The notes beneath the pieces were generated by a model. The model saw nothing but the letters and a program-made list of their open reading frames with translations, made no database searches and was not told the DNA's origin. From Lentzea nigeriaca (lineage in GTDB: Bacteria; Actinomycetota; Actinomycetes; Mycobacteriales; Pseudonocardiaceae): a stretch of DNA of 64,000 nucleotides. The first letter of the stretch is position 1; each line of letters opens with the position of its first letter. The position numbers and the translations under genes are program-made. The stretch is from assembly GCF_016907955.1 (NCBI RefSeq), contig NZ_JAFBCX010000009.1, positions 248,001 to 312,000 of the forward strand, in the 5' to 3' direction. Positions 44,177-52,524 of the stretch are shown one piece after another.

Positions 44177-45232
44177 ATGAAAGCACTCGTGTTGGCCGGA
44201 GGCCTGGGCAGCCGGCTACGTCCGTTCAGCCACACCATGCCGAAACAACTCATCCCGATCGCCAACAAGCCGGTCATCGAGCACGTCATGGACAACCTGC
44301 GTGCCATCGGCGTCCGCGAGGTCGGGATGATCGTCGGCAGCAGGCGGGAAGAGCTCGAGTCGAAGCTCGGGGACGGATCGGCGCTGGGCGTGGACATCAC
44401 CTACATCCAGCAGGACGAGCCGCTCGGACTGGCGCACTGCGTGCTGATCGCGCGCGACTTCCTCGCCGACGACGACTTCGTGATGTACCTGGGCGACAAC
44501 ATGCTCATCGACGGCATCGAGGAGATCGCCGACGAGTTCCGCACCACCCGGCCGACCGCGCAGGTCGTCGTGCACAAGGTCGCCGACCCCCGCGCGTTCG
44601 GCGTCGCCGAGGTCGACGAGAACGGTCGCGTGATCCAGCTCGTGGAGAAGCCGAGGGAGCCGCGCAGCGACCTCGCGGTCATCGGCGTCTACTTCTTCAC
44701 CCCCGCCGTGCACGAGGCCGTCGAGCGGATCACGCCGAGCGCCCGTGGCGAGCTGGAGATCACCGACGCGCTGCAGTGGCTGGTGACCGAGGGCCTGGAC
44801 GTCCGCGCGCGCATCTACTCCGGCTTCTGGAAGGACACCGGGCGAGTCGAGGAAGTCCTGGACTGCAACCGGGAGCTGCTCGACCGGCTGACCGCGTCGG
44901 TGCGGGGAGAGGTCGACGAGCAGAGCCAGATCATCGGCGCCGTCGTGGTCGAGGAAGGCGCACGGGTGGTCGGCTCGCGCATCGTCGGACCGGCGATCAT
45001 CGGCGCCGGGTCGCTCGTCGAGGACAGCACGGTCGGCCCGCACACCACGATCGGCGAGGACTGCCTGCTGCGCGGCGCCGGCATCGGCTACTCGATCCTG
45101 CTGCGCGGCGCGTCGGTCGACAACGTGCGAGGTGTGCACGGTTCGGTCATCGGACGGGCGGCCAGCGTGGCGTCCGCCGAGCGCAACCGGCTCGTCGTCG
45201 GTGACCACTCCAGCATCGAGGTGCCCGCGTGA
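44177..45232 (+). CDS. Glucose-1-phosphate thymidylyltransferase (long form)
   Basis: A 351-residue sugar nucleotidyltransferase with the GGLGSRLRPFSHTMPKQL signature and a C-terminal left-handed beta-helix domain (VVVEEGARVVGS, GPHTTIGEDC). It makes dTDP-glucose, the first step for all cluster sugars. The long form with an LbH domain is common in antibiotic clusters (StrD-like) and differs from the short housekeeping RmlA. ATG 44177 follows GAGGAG; the gene is coupled to the 4,6-dehydratase. Confidence 0.93.
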   Translation: MKALVLAGGLGSRLRPFSHTMPKQLIPIANKPVIEHVMDNLRAIGVREVGMIVGSRREELESKLGDGSALGVDITYIQQDEPLGLAHCVLIARDFLADDDFVMYLGDNMLIDGIEEIADEFRTTRPTAQVVVHKVADPRAFGVAEVDENGRVIQLVEKPREPRSDLAVIGVYFFTPAVHEAVERITPSARGELEITDALQWLVTEGLDVRARIYSGFWKDTGRVEEVLDCNRELLDRLTASVRGEVDEQSQIIGAVVVEEGARVVGSRIVGPAIIGAGSLVEDSTVGPHTTIGEDCLLRGAGIGYSILLRGASVDNVRGVHGSVIGRAASVASAERNRLVVGDHSSIEVPA

Positions 45233-46203
45233 AGGTCTTCGTCACAGGCGGCGCCGGCTTCATCGGTTCGCACTACGTGAGGACGCTGCTCGACGGCGGT
45301 TATCCGGGGTTCGAGGACGCCGAGGTCACCGTCCTGGACAAGCTCACCTACGCGGGCAACAGGGAGAACCTGCCCGCACAGCACGCGAGGCTGAACTTCG
45401 TGCACGGCGACGTGTGCGACCTGCCGGCTCTGCTGGAGCTGTTGCCGGGCCACGACTACGTGGTGCACTTCGCGGCGGAGTCGCATGTGGACAGGTCGCT
45501 GACGGACGCGTCGGCGTTCATCCAGGCCAACGTCGCGGGCACGCAGTCGCTGCTGGACGCGTGCGTCGCGGCCGGGGTGCGGCGGATCGTGCACGTGTCC
45601 ACGGACGAGGTGTACGGGTCGATCGACTCCGGCGAGTGGACCGAGGAGTCACCGCTGCTGCCGAACTCGCCGTACGCGGCGTCGAAAGCGTGCAGCGACC
45701 TGATCGCGCGGGCGTACTGGCGCACCCACGGCCTCGACCTCTCGATCACCAGGTGCTCCAACAACTACGGCGCCTACCAGCACGTCGAGAAGCTCATCCC
45801 GTTGTTCACCACGAACCTTCTCACGGGCGTGCCGGTGCCGTTGTACGGCGACGGCGCGAACATCCGTGAGTGGCTGCACGTGTCCGACCACTGCCGGGCG
45901 ATCCAGCTGGTGCTGGAGCGGGGACGCGCGGGCGAGGTGTACAACGTCGGCGGCGGGAACGCGCGCACCAACAAGCAGATCACCGAGCTGTTGCTGGAGC
46001 TGTGCGGCGCGGACGCGAGCCTGGTGCGGCGGGTGCCCGACCGCAAGGCCCACGACCTGCGCTACGCCCTGGACGAGACGAAGATCCGCACCGAGCTGGG
46101 GTACGAGCCGCTGGTGTCGTTCGAGCAGGGCCTGGCCGAGACGGTCCGCTGGTACGTCGACAACCCGGCGTGGTGGAAGCCGGTGAAGGAACGCCAGCGC
46201 TGA
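45229..46203 (+). CDS. dTDP-glucose 4,6-dehydratase
   Basis: A 324-residue extended SDR: NAD loop GGAGFIGSHYV, catalytic Thr-Asp-Glu in STDEVYG and YAASK pair. It converts dTDP-glucose to dTDP-4-keto-6-deoxyglucose. Its GTG start overlaps the thymidylyltransferase stop by 4 nt. With 44177 it supplies the common precursor for both deoxysugar branches. Confidence 0.95.
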   Translation: MKVFVTGGAGFIGSHYVRTLLDGGYPGFEDAEVTVLDKLTYAGNRENLPAQHARLNFVHGDVCDLPALLELLPGHDYVVHFAAESHVDRSLTDASAFIQANVAGTQSLLDACVAAGVRRIVHVSTDEVYGSIDSGEWTEESPLLPNSPYAASKACSDLIARAYWRTHGLDLSITRCSNNYGAYQHVEKLIPLFTTNLLTGVPVPLYGDGANIREWLHVSDHCRAIQLVLERGRAGEVYNVGGGNARTNKQITELLLELCGADASLVRRVPDRKAHDLRYALDETKIRTELGYEPLVSFEQGLAETVRWYVDNPAWWKPVKERQR

Positions 46204-46205
46204 GC

Positions 46206-46257
46206 GCACAACGGGAAGAGGGCTGACCGCGGTGGTCACGCCCTCTTCCCGTTGTGC
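46206..46257. terminator. Bidirectional hairpin terminator
   Basis: Perfect 17-bp arms GCACAACGGGAAGAGGG (46206-46222) and CCCTCTTCCCGTTGTGC (46241-46257) occupy the 56-bp gap between the convergent 4,6-dehydratase and SnoaL-like genes. Confidence 0.83.
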
Positions 46258-46259
46258 CG

Positions 46260-46685
46260 TCACGCCGCCGCGGCCGGCCGATCCCGGTGGATCGTGCGGG
46301 ACCTGGTGTAGAGCTCACCGTCGAGGCGCACCAGCACGTCCTCGATCGCGAACGTCGGCTCGAACGTCACGTTGCCGTCGGCGTCGGTCCGCGTGACGAG
46401 CGAGCAGTACGACACCGCGAACGTGTTCTGGTCCACCTCTTCGATCAGGTAGTGGTCGTTCCAGTGCCGCACCGCGGCGCCCGCGTACCTCGGCAGCGCC
46501 AGCTTGGCGCCGGCGATCAGCGCGGCCCTGCCCTCGACCTTCTCACCGCGGTGGGCGTGATCGGTCACGCCGTCCTCGGTGAACGTCCCCGCGTACCCCT
46601 CGACGTCCAGCGCGTCCAGCAGCCGCATCTGGCGCGCGTAGAAGTTCAGTACCTCGACGTGCACCTGCACGCTGACTCCAGCCAC
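46260..46685 (-). CDS. SnoaL/NTF2-like protein (2)
   Basis: A 141-residue NTF2-fold protein; GTG 46685 is chosen because GGAGGAG lies just upstream. The opening VEVLNFYARQMRLLDALDVE and TFTEDGVTDHAH match the paralogue at 14065. An acidic/His pocket pattern (Asp, His in TDHAH and RHWNDHY) is like that of SnoaL-type cyclases, but no function can be fixed. It is divergent from the SRPBCC gene across 134 bp. Confidence 0.78.
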   Translation of the reverse strand: MAGVSVQVHVEVLNFYARQMRLLDALDVEGYAGTFTEDGVTDHAHRGEKVEGRAALIAGAKLALPRYAGAAVRHWNDHYLIEEVDQNTFAVSYCSLVTRTDADGNVTFEPTFAIEDVLVRLDGELYTRSRTIHRDRPAAAA

Positions 46686-46819
46686 GACAGCTCCTCCCGA
46701 TTCGTCTGCCACCACGATGCGCGAACCGGCTGGAAACCCGCTCAAGTTCCGTTCCATTCCACGTCCACCCGCGCGGGCGACGCTTTCACCCAGAAACCGT
46801 TGGCGAACAAGGAGGTCTC

Positions 46820-47290
46820 ATGTCCGAGCAGGTGCCCGACGTCAGCAAGTCGGTCACGGTGCGGGCCACACCGGAACAGGCCTTCAAGATCTTCACCGAA
46901 CGGCCGCTCGAGTGGTGGCCCGAGTCGCACGTGTTCGTCGCGCAGCGCGAGTCGATCACCTTCGAGGGCGGGGTCGGCGGCAGGTACTTCGAGCGCGGCG
47001 CGGACGGCGAGGAGATCGCCTGGGGCATCATCACCGAGTGGGAGCCGGGCAGGCGCCTGGTGATGACGTGGCGGGTCGGCCCGAACTGGCGTCCCGTCTT
47101 CGACGACGAGAAGGCGAGCTTCATCGAGGTCGACTTCACGCAGAAGGGCGACGACACCGAGGTCAGGCTCACGCACGCCCAGCTGCACCGGCACGGCGAG
47201 ATCGCCGGCTTCATCCACACCGCCCTGGACGGCCCCAGCCCCGGCGAAACCCTGGAAAAGTTCGCCAAGGTGGTCGCACAGCACGTCTGA
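46820..47290 (+). CDS. SRPBCC (AHSA1/START-like) protein
   Basis: A 156-residue SRPBCC-fold protein, ATG 46820 behind GGAGG. It shows the AHSA1 pattern SKSVTVRATPEQAFKIFTE, then GRYFERGADGEE, WGIITEWEPGRRLVMTW. Members in polyketide clusters act as aromatases/cyclases, but the AHSA1 branch also contains general ligand-binding proteins. With two NTF2-like proteins it adds to the set of small helix-grip/barrel proteins that could fold the aglycone. Function unassigned. Confidence 0.78.
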   Translation: MSEQVPDVSKSVTVRATPEQAFKIFTERPLEWWPESHVFVAQRESITFEGGVGGRYFERGADGEEIAWGIITEWEPGRRLVMTWRVGPNWRPVFDDEKASFIEVDFTQKGDDTEVRLTHAQLHRHGEIAGFIHTALDGPSPGETLEKFAKVVAQHV

Positions 47291-47296
47291 CAACCA

Positions 47297-47347
47297 CGAT
47301 GAACGGCGCATTTGTTCACCTGAGGTGGACGAATGCGCCGTTCATCG
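47297..47347. terminator. Bidirectional hairpin terminator
   Basis: 16-bp arms CGATGAACGGCGCATT (47297-47312) and AATGCGCCGTTCATCG (47332-47347) pair perfectly, with a near-complementary inner part (GTTCACC/GGTGGAC). It separates the convergent SRPBCC and acetolactate synthase genes. Confidence 0.8.
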
Positions 47348-47349
47348 TT

Positions 47350-47580
47350 TCAGGCCGCGGAGACCTCGCAGAGGTCGACTACGCGGCGCAGCTGGTGGAC
47401 CAGCTGGTCCACCGAGCGGCCCTCGCGCAGCCGCACCTGAACGTCCAATCTGGACAGCCCGTCCGCGCCGGCGGGGCTGAGGCTCAGCGACTCCACGGCG
47501 ACGTCACGCGTGGAGAACAACACCACGACCCGTGCCAGCGCACCGGGCTTGTTGCGCAGCAACACCGACAGCCGGTGCAT
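47350..47580 (-). CDS. Acetolactate synthase regulatory subunit, ACT domain only
   Basis: A 76-residue protein made of a single ACT domain (HRLSVLLRNKPGALARVVVLFS). Full IlvN/IlvH subunits are usually about 160-170 residues, with a C-terminal domain needed for activation; that part is missing here, as in the short IlvM-like class. It is coupled to the catalytic subunit (TGATG overlap). The short form may give an enzyme with altered or no valine feedback inhibition, a useful trait for feeding a biosynthetic pathway. That is inference. Confidence 0.82.
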   Translation of the reverse strand: MHRLSVLLRNKPGALARVVVLFSTRDVAVESLSLSPAGADGLSRLDVQVRLREGRSVDQLVHQLRRVVDLCEVSAA

Positions 47581-49286
47581 CAGAGGTCCTCCCCCGTGTC
47601 GGAGTCGCACAGCGGGCGCAGGCCGCGTGCGGTCATGATCTCGTCGTTGCCCGTGCCCGCGGCGACCATCGGCCACACCTGGGCGTCCGCTCCGACGACG
47701 AAGTCGATCACCACCGGCCGGTCGCGCACGGCCATCGCCTCGCGCACCACGTCGTCCACTCCCGCCCGCGACGAGCACCGCAGCCCGACGCAGCCCATCG
47801 CCTCCGCCAGCAGCGCGAAGTCCGGCGTCGAGCCGAGCGACGTGTGGGAGTACCTGCTGCCGTAGAACAGGTTCTGCCACTGCCTGACCATGCCGAGGTT
47901 GCCGTTGTTGATCACCGCGACCTTGATCGGCAGGCCTTCCAGCGCGCAGGTCGCCAGCTCCTGGTTGGTCATCTGGAAGCAGCCGTCGCCGTCGATCGCC
48001 CACACCTGCCGGTCCGGCGCGCCACACACGGCGCCCATCGCGGCGGGCACGGCGAAGCCCATCGTGCCGAGCCCGCCGGAGTTGATGAACGACCCCGGCC
48101 GCTCGTAGCGCACGAACTGCGCCGCCCACATCTGGTGCTGGCCGACACCGGAGGTGTAGATCGCCTCCGGCCCGACGAGCTCACCGATCCGCGAGATCAC
48201 GTACTGCGGTGCGAGGGAACCGTCCTCCGGCCAGTCGTAGCCGAGCGGGAACGTCGTCCGCAGCCCGTCCAGGTACTTCCACCACGGATCGAGGTCACCG
48301 CCGGTGGTGACCGACGCCTTCAGCGCACGCAACACATCCCGGCAGTCGCCGATCAGCGGCACGTCCGCCCTGCGGTTCTTGGAGATCTCCGCGGGGTCGA
48401 TGTCCGCGTGCACGACGAGGGCCTCCGGTGCGAACCGCGCGAGCGAGCCGGTCACCCGATCGTCGAACCGCGCACCCAGCGCGATCAGCAGGTCCGACTT
48501 CTGCATCGCCGCGACGGCCGCGACGGTGCCGTGCATGCCGGGCATGCCGAGGTGCTGCGGATGCGAGTCAGGGAAGGCCCCGCGCGCCATCAGCGTCGTC
48601 ACGACGGGCACTCCGGTGCGTTCCGCGAGCTCACGCAGAAGGTCCGCGGCACCGGCACGCACCACTCCGCCGCCGACGTAGAACACCGGCCGCTCGGCGC
48701 GGGCCAGCAGGTCCGCCGCCTGGCGCACCTGAGCGGGGTCGAGCCGTGGCCGCACGACGACGGGCGGCTCGGGCTCTGTCCACCCAGCGGGTGCGGCGAG
48801 GACGTCCTTGGGCAGGTCGACCAGCACCGGACCGGGTCTGCCGGACGCGGCGAGGGCGAACGCCTCGGCGATCACCCGCGGGATGTCGTCCGGGTCGGTC
48901 ACCTGGTAGCTGTGCTTGGTGATCGGCAGCGTGATGCTGCGGATGTCCGCCTCCTGGAAGGCATCCGTCCCGATCACCGGTCTCGCCACCTGGCCGGTGA
49001 TCGCCACCACCGGCACCGAGTCCAGGTAGGCGTCCGCGAGTGGCGTCACCAGGTTCGTCGCGCCCGGCCCCGACGTCGCCATGCACACGCCGACCCTGCC
49101 GGTCGCCTGCGCGTAGCCGGAGGCCGCGTGCCCGGCGCCCTGCTCGTGCCGCGTCAGCACGTGCCGGATCTTCGCCGAGTCGAACAACGGGTCGTAGGCG
49201 GGCAGGATCGCCCCGCCGGGAATGCCGAACACCGTCTCGCACCCGACTGCCTCGAGTGCCTTGATCAATGCCAGCGCACCGTTCAT
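47580..49286 (-). CDS. Acetolactate synthase catalytic subunit, cluster-encoded
   Basis: A 568-residue thiamine-diphosphate enzyme of the IlvB family. The catalytic Glu48 is in TRHEQGAGH, the ThDP/Mg motif is GDGCFQMTNQELATC with NN 27 residues on, and the FAD-binding middle domain is present. It condenses two pyruvates, or pyruvate with 2-oxobutyrate, in branched-chain amino-acid synthesis. Inside an antibiotic cluster, next to the SARP activator, it probably raises supply of valine/isoleucine-derived acyl-CoA starters, or supplies a two-carbon unit from pyruvate. ATG 49286 follows the SARP gene by 11 nt, which implies co-transcription. Confidence 0.9.
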   Translation of the reverse strand: MNGALALIKALEAVGCETVFGIPGGAILPAYDPLFDSAKIRHVLTRHEQGAGHAASGYAQATGRVGVCMATSGPGATNLVTPLADAYLDSVPVVAITGQVARPVIGTDAFQEADIRSITLPITKHSYQVTDPDDIPRVIAEAFALAASGRPGPVLVDLPKDVLAAPAGWTEPEPPVVVRPRLDPAQVRQAADLLARAERPVFYVGGGVVRAGAADLLRELAERTGVPVVTTLMARGAFPDSHPQHLGMPGMHGTVAAVAAMQKSDLLIALGARFDDRVTGSLARFAPEALVVHADIDPAEISKNRRADVPLIGDCRDVLRALKASVTTGGDLDPWWKYLDGLRTTFPLGYDWPEDGSLAPQYVISRIGELVGPEAIYTSGVGQHQMWAAQFVRYERPGSFINSGGLGTMGFAVPAAMGAVCGAPDRQVWAIDGDGCFQMTNQELATCALEGLPIKVAVINNGNLGMVRQWQNLFYGSRYSHTSLGSTPDFALLAEAMGCVGLRCSSRAGVDDVVREAMAVRDRPVVIDFVVGADAQVWPMVAAGTGNDEIMTARGLRPLCDSDTGEDL

Positions 49287-49297
49287 GACGTCGGCGG

Positions 49298-50113
49298 CTA
49301 ACCGGCGAGCTGACGTTCCAGCGACTTCACGGACATCGACGTGTCCAGCGCCGGATCGGAGCTCAGGATCGCGCGCTGCAACTGCCGCAACCGCATCGAC
49401 GGTTCGAGGCCCAGTTCCTCGATCAACGTCTCGCGCAGCGCCTGGAAGGCCTCCAGCGCCCGCCACTGCCTGCCGGAGCGGTACAGCGACAGCATGTACT
49501 GCGCGCAGAGGTTCTCGTGCATCGGGTGCTGCGCCGTGAGCATCGACAGCTCGCTGATCATCGACTGGTGCCTGCCCAGCCGCAGATCGGCGTCGATGCG
49601 CGCCTCCAGAACGCCGAGCCGGCTCTCCTGCAGCCGGGTGACCTCCATGGCGAGCTTCGTGCCGACCTGGACGTCGACCAGCACCGGCCCGCGCCACACC
49701 TCCAGTGCCTGACCGAGCAGCCGGGACGCCGACTCGAGGTCGCCGGTCTCGGTCGCGCGCTGGCCCGCCGTGGCGAGCCGCTCGTAGCTGCGCACGTCGA
49801 CGTTCTCCGGCGCCACGTTGAGCAGGTAACCGCCGTACCGGGTGACCAGCACCTCCTTCGCCGCCGACGCGTCCTCGCCCGGCATCGCCGCGTTGATCTT
49901 GCGGCGGACCTGGAGCACGTAGGTCTGCAACGTGGTGAGCGCGCTGCGCGGCGGCGCCATGCCCCACAGCTCCTCGATGAGCGTGGGCACGGTCACCACG
50001 TGCCCGGCTTGCAGTGCGAGCAGTGCGAGCAGCTGCCGCGGCTTGCTCGCGGTGGGCGTGATGGAAACGCCGTTCTCACGGGCTTCCAGCGGCCCCAAAA
50101 CCTTGATCTCCAT
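49298..50113 (-). CDS. SARP-family pathway activator
   Basis: A 271-residue Streptomyces-antibiotic-regulatory-protein homologue. An OmpR-like winged helix (residues about 20-95, KPRQLLALLALQAGHVV, TLQTYVLQVRRKI) precedes the BTAD domain (about 105-255, DVRSYERLA to FQALRETLIEELGLEP). Small SARPs switch on type II polyketide clusters by binding direct repeats at promoters. ATG 50113 faces a histidine kinase gene across a 232-bp divergent region. It is first in an operon with the acetolactate synthase, which makes that enzyme a direct SARP-operon member. Confidence 0.92.
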   Translation of the reverse strand: MEIKVLGPLEARENGVSITPTASKPRQLLALLALQAGHVVTVPTLIEELWGMAPPRSALTTLQTYVLQVRRKINAAMPGEDASAAKEVLVTRYGGYLLNVAPENVDVRSYERLATAGQRATETGDLESASRLLGQALEVWRGPVLVDVQVGTKLAMEVTRLQESRLGVLEARIDADLRLGRHQSMISELSMLTAQHPMHENLCAQYMLSLYRSGRQWRALEAFQALRETLIEELGLEPSMRLRQLQRAILSSDPALDTSMSVKSLERQLAG

Positions 50114-50345
50114 CGGTCCTTCCCCCTGTCGACCAGTACGGGATCTGCACTTCAAGTGCACCCGAGCAGCGCTCGTGCTCGCCACGGAGCACGGCACGAG
50201 TCCGCAGTGGCGTGTTCCCGTGCTTCCACGTGAGAAATTCACGGCGTGATCGCGTGAACGCGCTCCGTGTTCGCCGCTACCTCGGCAGACGTTCCGCCGT
50301 AAGATCGCTTCACCGACGACGGGCACCTGTGGGGGTGAGGCATCC
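50114..50345. promoter_or_regulatory. Divergent control region, SARP / histidine kinase 3
   Basis: A 232-bp gap between divergent regulator genes. It contains a dyad TGCACT-TCA-AGTGCA at 50146-50160, 33 bp upstream of the SARP start, and a GCACGAG-type repeat nearby. No clear promoter boxes can be picked by eye. The dyad is a candidate operator for control of the SARP operon. Confidence 0.45.
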
Positions 50346-51437
50346 GTGAGTCGTTCTGGTGGCATGGCCGCCGTCAGCACGCCGACGACATCGCATGTCA
50401 TGCGGACCACCGCGATGATCGTGTGCGGGCTCGCACTGGTCGACGCGGCCCTCGTCTTCACGCGGGACCTCGATCCGCTCCGGTCGACGCTCGAACTCGC
50501 CGCCGTCGGCGCCGTGACCGCGCTGCAACTGTCGTTTTTCAGCCGACCGTTCGTCACGGTGCGCCGCCCGCTGGGCCACGTCCTGCTGGCGGTGCAGGCC
50601 GCCCTGGTGATCGCTCCGGCGCCGGCGTTCGGCCATCCGCCCTCCGCCACGACCGGTTTCCTCGCTGCCAGCGCGCTGGTCGTGTGGCCGAAGGCGGTGG
50701 GCATGGGGGCGGCTGCGGCCACGGTCGTGTTCGGCGCACTCATGCAGCCCTCACCAGCACAGATGGCGCTTTCCGCCGCCTCGACCACGACGGTGGCGCT
50801 GCTGCTGTACGGCCTGCCGTGGTTCGCGGAGCTGGTGCAGAACGTCCGGGACGCGCACCGGGCGGAACGCGCCCGCGTCTCCCGCGACCTGCACGACCTG
50901 CTCGGGTACAGCCTCTCGGCGATCAAGCTGAAGAGCGAGCTGAGCCACCGGCTGCTGCGCGACGACCCCGACCAGGCGCTGGGCCAGCTCGAGGAGATCG
51001 TCGACGTCGCGGGCAACGCGCTGGCCGACGTGCGCGCCGTCGCGCTCGGCTACCGGCCGATGTCGTTCGAGGAGGCGTCCACCTCGGCTCAGTCGCTGCT
51101 CATGGCGGCCGGCGTGGACGTGCGGGCGTCCCTCGAACACGACTCGCTGCCCGACGAGGTGGAGACGGTGCTCGCGACCGTGCTGCGCGAGGGCGTGACG
51201 AACGTACTGCGGCACAGCAAGGCCGAGGAGTGTCACATCCACGTCCGGCAGACCACGAACGTCGTCGTGCTGGACATCATCAACGACGGCGCGCACGAGG
51301 ACGACGCCGACCCGACGAGCAGTGGCCTGCAGAACCTCGCCCAGCGGGTGGACGAGGTGAGCGGCGAGCTCGTCGCCCGGCGCACCGACGACGGCCGCTT
51401 CCACCTGCGCAGCACCATCCCCCTGGGGCGCGACTGA
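50346..51437 (+). CDS. NarL-type histidine kinase 3
   Basis: A 363-residue sensor kinase with about four to five N-terminal hydrophobic segments, HisKA_3 with acceptor His183 in VSRDLHDLLGYSLSAIKLK, the N box LREGVTNVLRHS and a G box TSSGLQNLAQRV. It is the same architecture as each half of the fused kinase at 1982. It is convergent with response regulator 2, with only 5 bp between the genes. GTG 50346 lies after GGGGGTGAGG. Confidence 0.9.
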   Translation: MSRSGGMAAVSTPTTSHVMRTTAMIVCGLALVDAALVFTRDLDPLRSTLELAAVGAVTALQLSFFSRPFVTVRRPLGHVLLAVQAALVIAPAPAFGHPPSATTGFLAASALVVWPKAVGMGAAAATVVFGALMQPSPAQMALSAASTTTVALLLYGLPWFAELVQNVRDAHRAERARVSRDLHDLLGYSLSAIKLKSELSHRLLRDDPDQALGQLEEIVDVAGNALADVRAVALGYRPMSFEEASTSAQSLLMAAGVDVRASLEHDSLPDEVETVLATVLREGVTNVLRHSKAEECHIHVRQTTNVVVLDIINDGAHEDDADPTSSGLQNLAQRVDEVSGELVARRTDDGRFHLRSTIPLGRD

Positions 51438-51442
51438 GCGTC

Positions 51443-52048
51443 TCAGAACCACCCGGAGGTGCGGGCGATGCGCACCGCGTCGATGCGGTTGCGCGCGTCG
51501 ATCTTGGCGCACACCGTGGTGAGGTAGTTGCGCACGGTGCCCACGGACAGGAACAACATCTCGGCGATCTCGATGGCGCTGGCGCCGTCCGCGGCGAGCC
51601 GCAGCACCTCCAGCTCGCGCGGGGTGAGCGGGCATTCGTCACCGTCCCACGCGGCGAGCGCCAGCTGGGAGTCGATCACCCGGCGGCCCACCGCGACCCC
51701 GCGGATGGCGTCGGCCAGCTCGTTCACCGGCGAGTCCTTGAGGATGAAACCGTTCACCCGCGCGTTCAGCGCGCGGCGCAGGGTGCCCGGCCTGCCGAGA
51801 CTGGTGAGGATCAGCGTGCGCGTGGCGGGAGCGCTCTCGTGAATCATCACGGCGGCGGAAAGCCCGTCCATGCCAGGCAGGTCGATGTCGAGCACCGCCA
51901 CGTCCGGCCTATTCTTGTTAACGGCCGGCACGATTTCGCCACCGGTTGCGACGGAGGCGACGACTTCTATATCCGGCTCCATGTTCAGGAGAGTTTCCAG
52001 CGCCCCCCTGACCATTTGCACGTCCTCGGCGAGCAACACGCTAATCAT
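51443..52048 (-). CDS. LuxR/NarL-type response regulator 2
   Basis: A 201-residue regulator: receiver with LLAED, phosphoacceptor Asp54 in VLDIDLPGMDG, FILKD, then LuxR HTH (LTPRELEVLRLAADGASAIE, LFLSVGTVRNYL). ATG 52048 follows GGGGGAAG. It is probably the partner of kinase 3. It is close to regulators 1 and 3 throughout, the tail of 2 and 3 being especially similar (RNR(I/V)DAVRIAR.SGWF). Confidence 0.92.
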   Translation of the reverse strand: MISVLLAEDVQMVRGALETLLNMEPDIEVVASVATGGEIVPAVNKNRPDVAVLDIDLPGMDGLSAAVMIHESAPATRTLILTSLGRPGTLRRALNARVNGFILKDSPVNELADAIRGVAVGRRVIDSQLALAAWDGDECPLTPRELEVLRLAADGASAIEIAEMLFLSVGTVRNYLTTVCAKIDARNRIDAVRIARTSGWF

Positions 52049-52086
52049 CAAGCTTCCCCCGAGCCTTCAGACGCTTGTCCTAAAAG

Positions 52087-52105
52087 GAGTTCTACACTCG
52101 GTCAC
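52087..52105 (-). promoter_or_regulatory. Motif shared by the promoters of response regulators 2 and 3
   Basis: GAGTTCTACACTCGGTCAC here and GAGTCTTACACTCGGTGAC at 53881-53899 (plus-strand reading) lie 39 and 36 bp upstream of the two regulator starts, in the same orientation. Read on the minus strand they give GTGTA(A/G)-containing boxes that could be -10 elements or a common operator. The match between otherwise unlike regions supports co-regulation. Confidence 0.55.
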
Positions 52106-52246
52106 CGGGCGCGACAAGCAATTGGTCCGAATGCCGCAACGAGATCATGGATCCGTGACCGTGTGATGACCTTCCGTCAGCGGGGGATGCTGCAAATGGA
52201 ACAGTCATCGACGTCGGAGCGTGTTCGGCGGCCGGGGCGATAGCGG

Positions 52247-52512
52247 CCGGGGCCAGTAGAGCGTCGCGGCTTGGTTGTGCTCCGTTGAGTCGGGCAGGGG
52301 GCTGGGCGGTCTGGTGCTCGTCACCGGAAGCACGGATGGTCGCGTTCTCATGCACGTCGCTGCCGAGATGGCGGTAGAGAAATGCTGACGCAAACGTCGA
52401 TCACCCCAACTGCTGCCAACTGTGCAGTTGGCAGCCAGGAGAGCGCGATCTTCATGATCGAAGCGCGGCTGCCTGCCGGCATCACCCTCACTGTCACATC
52501 CCAAGAGATAGC
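52247..52512 (-). repeat. Long inverted repeat, copy B (partner at 26166-26356)
   Basis: This 266-bp element matches copy A in reverse complement. It fills most of the 476-bp gene-free gap between regulator 2 and the degenerate SDR. Its middle has about 75 bp missing from copy A, including a near-perfect 24-bp dyad GCTGCCAACTG...CAGTTGGCAGC at 52412-52435. No transposase or integrase frame is conserved, so it is a non-coding repeat or the remains of a mobile element. Confidence 0.85.
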
Positions 52513-52524
52513 CGCGACGCGCTA

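Larger units (their letters stand above)
52049..52524. other. Gene-free gap upstream of response regulator 2
   Basis: These 476 bp hold the regulator 2 promoter with the shared motif (52087-52105) and copy B of the long inverted repeat (52247-52512). No frame with a ribosome site and family resemblance was found. Confidence 0.65.
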
